This document shows positions 63,157 to 64,000 of a stretch of DNA of 64,000 nt, one piece after another. The notes below the pieces were generated by a model that saw only the letters and a list, made by a program, of their open reading frames with translations, did not search any database and was not told where the DNA came from. Position numbers and translations under genes: made by a program. Origin of the DNA: Corallococcus coralloides DSM 2259 (lineage in GTDB: Bacteria; Myxococcota; Myxococcia; Myxococcales; Myxococcaceae); the NCBI RefSeq assembly GCF_000255295.1, contig NC_017030.1, positions 5,394,001 to 5,458,000 of the forward strand, in the 5' to 3' direction. Numbering within the stretch: position 1 is the stretch's first letter; every line of letters begins with the position of its first letter.

Positions 63157-63756
63157 CTACCTCTCGCCTTTGCTGCGCGACAGGGCGCCGTCGCGGAACG
63201 CGCCCAGCACCCCACCCACGTCCAGGCGGGACGTCTTGATGAACAGCCGCAGCGCGCGCTCCACGTGGTCGGCCAGCACGGCCATGCGCTCCAGCCGCCG
63301 CAGCTTCTCCACCTGCACGCCGCCAGCGCCCTCCGCCAGCCGGCGCGCTTCCGACAGGTCCGCGCGGATGCGGGTGACGAAGGCCGCCTCGCGCTCCTCC
63401 ACCACGTGCGTCACCATCCGCACCAGGTCCGTCTCCGCCGCGTAGCGCCACACCGTGTCCCGCGGCACGCGCACCCGCTGGATGACGCCCCAGTGCTCCA
63501 GGTCGCGCAGCAGCATGGATACGCCGCCCTTGGACAGGTCGAGCTCGCGCTCAATCTCACCGGCCGTCAGCGGCTCGCCTCGCAGGTAGAGCAGGCCCCA
63601 CACGCGGCCCTGGTTGCGCTTGAAGCCCCAGAACTCAATGACGTTGCCCACCGCCTCCACGGCGATGGCTTCCCATGGCGCCAGCCGGCCATTCATCGGC
63701 GGCGCGACGGTCTTCTGGCTCCCGGGATCCCCCCCTGTCCACAGGTAGCCCTTCAT
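63157..63756 (-). CDS. GbsR/MarR-family transcriptional regulator
   Basis: A 199-residue regulator. The winged helix reads EAVGNVIEFWGFKRNQGRVW and GEPLTAGEIERELDLSKGGVSMLL, typical of GbsR-like proteins that respond to osmolytes. A helical C-terminus (VQVEKLRRLERMAVLADHVE) probably mediates dimerisation. ATG 63756 overlaps the stop of the truncated gene upstream by 4 bp (ATGA), and the cyclotransferase-like gene follows in the same operon. Confidence 0.9.
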   Translation of the reverse strand: MKGYLWTGGDPGSQKTVAPPMNGRLAPWEAIAVEAVGNVIEFWGFKRNQGRVWGLLYLRGEPLTAGEIERELDLSKGGVSMLLRDLEHWGVIQRVRVPRDTVWRYAAETDLVRMVTHVVEEREAAFVTRIRADLSEARRLAEGAGGVQVEKLRRLERMAVLADHVERALRLFIKTSRLDVGGVLGAFRDGALSRSKGER

Positions 63757-64000
63757 GCAGCGCGCCCCTTCACCTGCTCCGCGATGCCCTCCGACAGCCG
63801 GTGCGCCCAGCTCATCAGCTCCGCGCCAGCGGCGTCGTTCGCGAAAGGCCCCAGCTTGTCGAGCGCCGCTTCGATTTCGACGTTCATCTTCTCCATGGAC
63901 GCCTCCACCGCGCCGGTGGCCTCGATGGCGGCGCCAATCTCCCGGGTGCGCTCCGGGGTGATGACGGAGAACGCCCACGCGTCCTTGAGCTTGCGGCGCA
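63753..64000 (-). CDS. C-terminal part of an unknown protein, cut by the window edge
   Basis: The last 82 codons of a minus-strand gene. They read KLKDAWAFSVITPERTREIG and GAVEASMEKMNVEIEAALDK, an amphipathic, helical end finishing SEGIAEQVKGRAA. The start lies outside the window. It is coupled by a 4-bp overlap to the GbsR-type regulator, so it is the first visible gene of a unit with that regulator and the cyclotransferase-like protein. No family recognised. Confidence 0.75.
   Translation of the reverse strand, partial: RRKLKDAWAFSVITPERTREIGAAIEATGAVEASMEKMNVEIEAALDKLGPFANDAAGAELMSWAHRLSEGIAEQVKGRAA

Overview
The window is very GC-rich with dense genes, strong third-position G/C bias and many 4-bp ATGA/GTGA stop-start overlaps. 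A DUSAM-domain protein, a sigma-54 activator with an FHA input domain, a PEGA-tailed Ser/Thr kinase homologue, PilZ proteins and many small lipoproteins all point to a myxobacterium of the Myxococcus/Corallococcus group (inference from content; no marker gene was compared). I see no rRNA, tRNA, CRISPR array, prophage or insertion sequence.

Layout. 1-5.8 kb (minus strand): signal-peptidase-like protein, hisS, psd, a lipoprotein, a metallophosphoesterase, a PilZ protein and a PfkB kinase. 5.9-9.1 kb: mlaE-mlaF-mlaD, a lipid transport ABC system. 9.4-12.2 kb (plus): a zinc-finger-like protein and two envelope proteins. 12.2-19.1 kb (minus): pseudouridine synthase, an M16 protease pair (one active, one lacking zinc ligands), a NarL-type regulator, a kinase homologue that has lost its catalytic Asp, and a small Cys-motif protein. 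19.2-25.7 kb: a HAD nucleotidase, an RsmJ-like methyltransferase, a DUSAM protein, a GAF-GGDEF cyclase, an FtsB-like protein, a TlpA-like lipoprotein and a Fur-family regulator. 25.9-33.9 kb: mostly small or lineage-specific proteins, one gene apparently broken by a frameshift, a PHP protein and an FHA/sigma-54 activator.

33.9-43.3 kb (minus): a tightly packed six-gene set (alpha/beta hydrolase, acetoacetate-decarboxylase-like protein, small membrane protein, membrane-anchored patatin, cholesterol-oxidase-like GMC flavoenzyme, membrane metallophosphoesterase) that looks like an envelope-associated lipid or sterol conversion operon. A LysR gene follows, divergent from an SDR. 44.7-48.8 kb: a Tat-exported intradiol-dioxygenase-like lipoprotein beside an OmpR-type two-component system. 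49-51.5 kb: a GntR regulator, a histone-like basic protein and an ECF sigma factor.

51.7-59 kb (plus): the glgE-treS-mak-glgB operon, the complete route from trehalose through maltose and maltose-1-phosphate to branched alpha-glucan. 60.4-61.5 kb: a two-gene operon encoding a small Cys/His protein and a heme-oxygenase-fold protein that lacks the heme-ligand His, under what looks like an excellent Fur box overlapping the -10 element. Between it and 62.6 kb lies an AT-rich stretch, a pair of palindromic direct repeats and a heavily decayed PQQ-type sugar dehydrogenase pseudogene. The window closes with a gamma-glutamylcyclotransferase-like protein, a GbsR/MarR regulator and a truncated gene.
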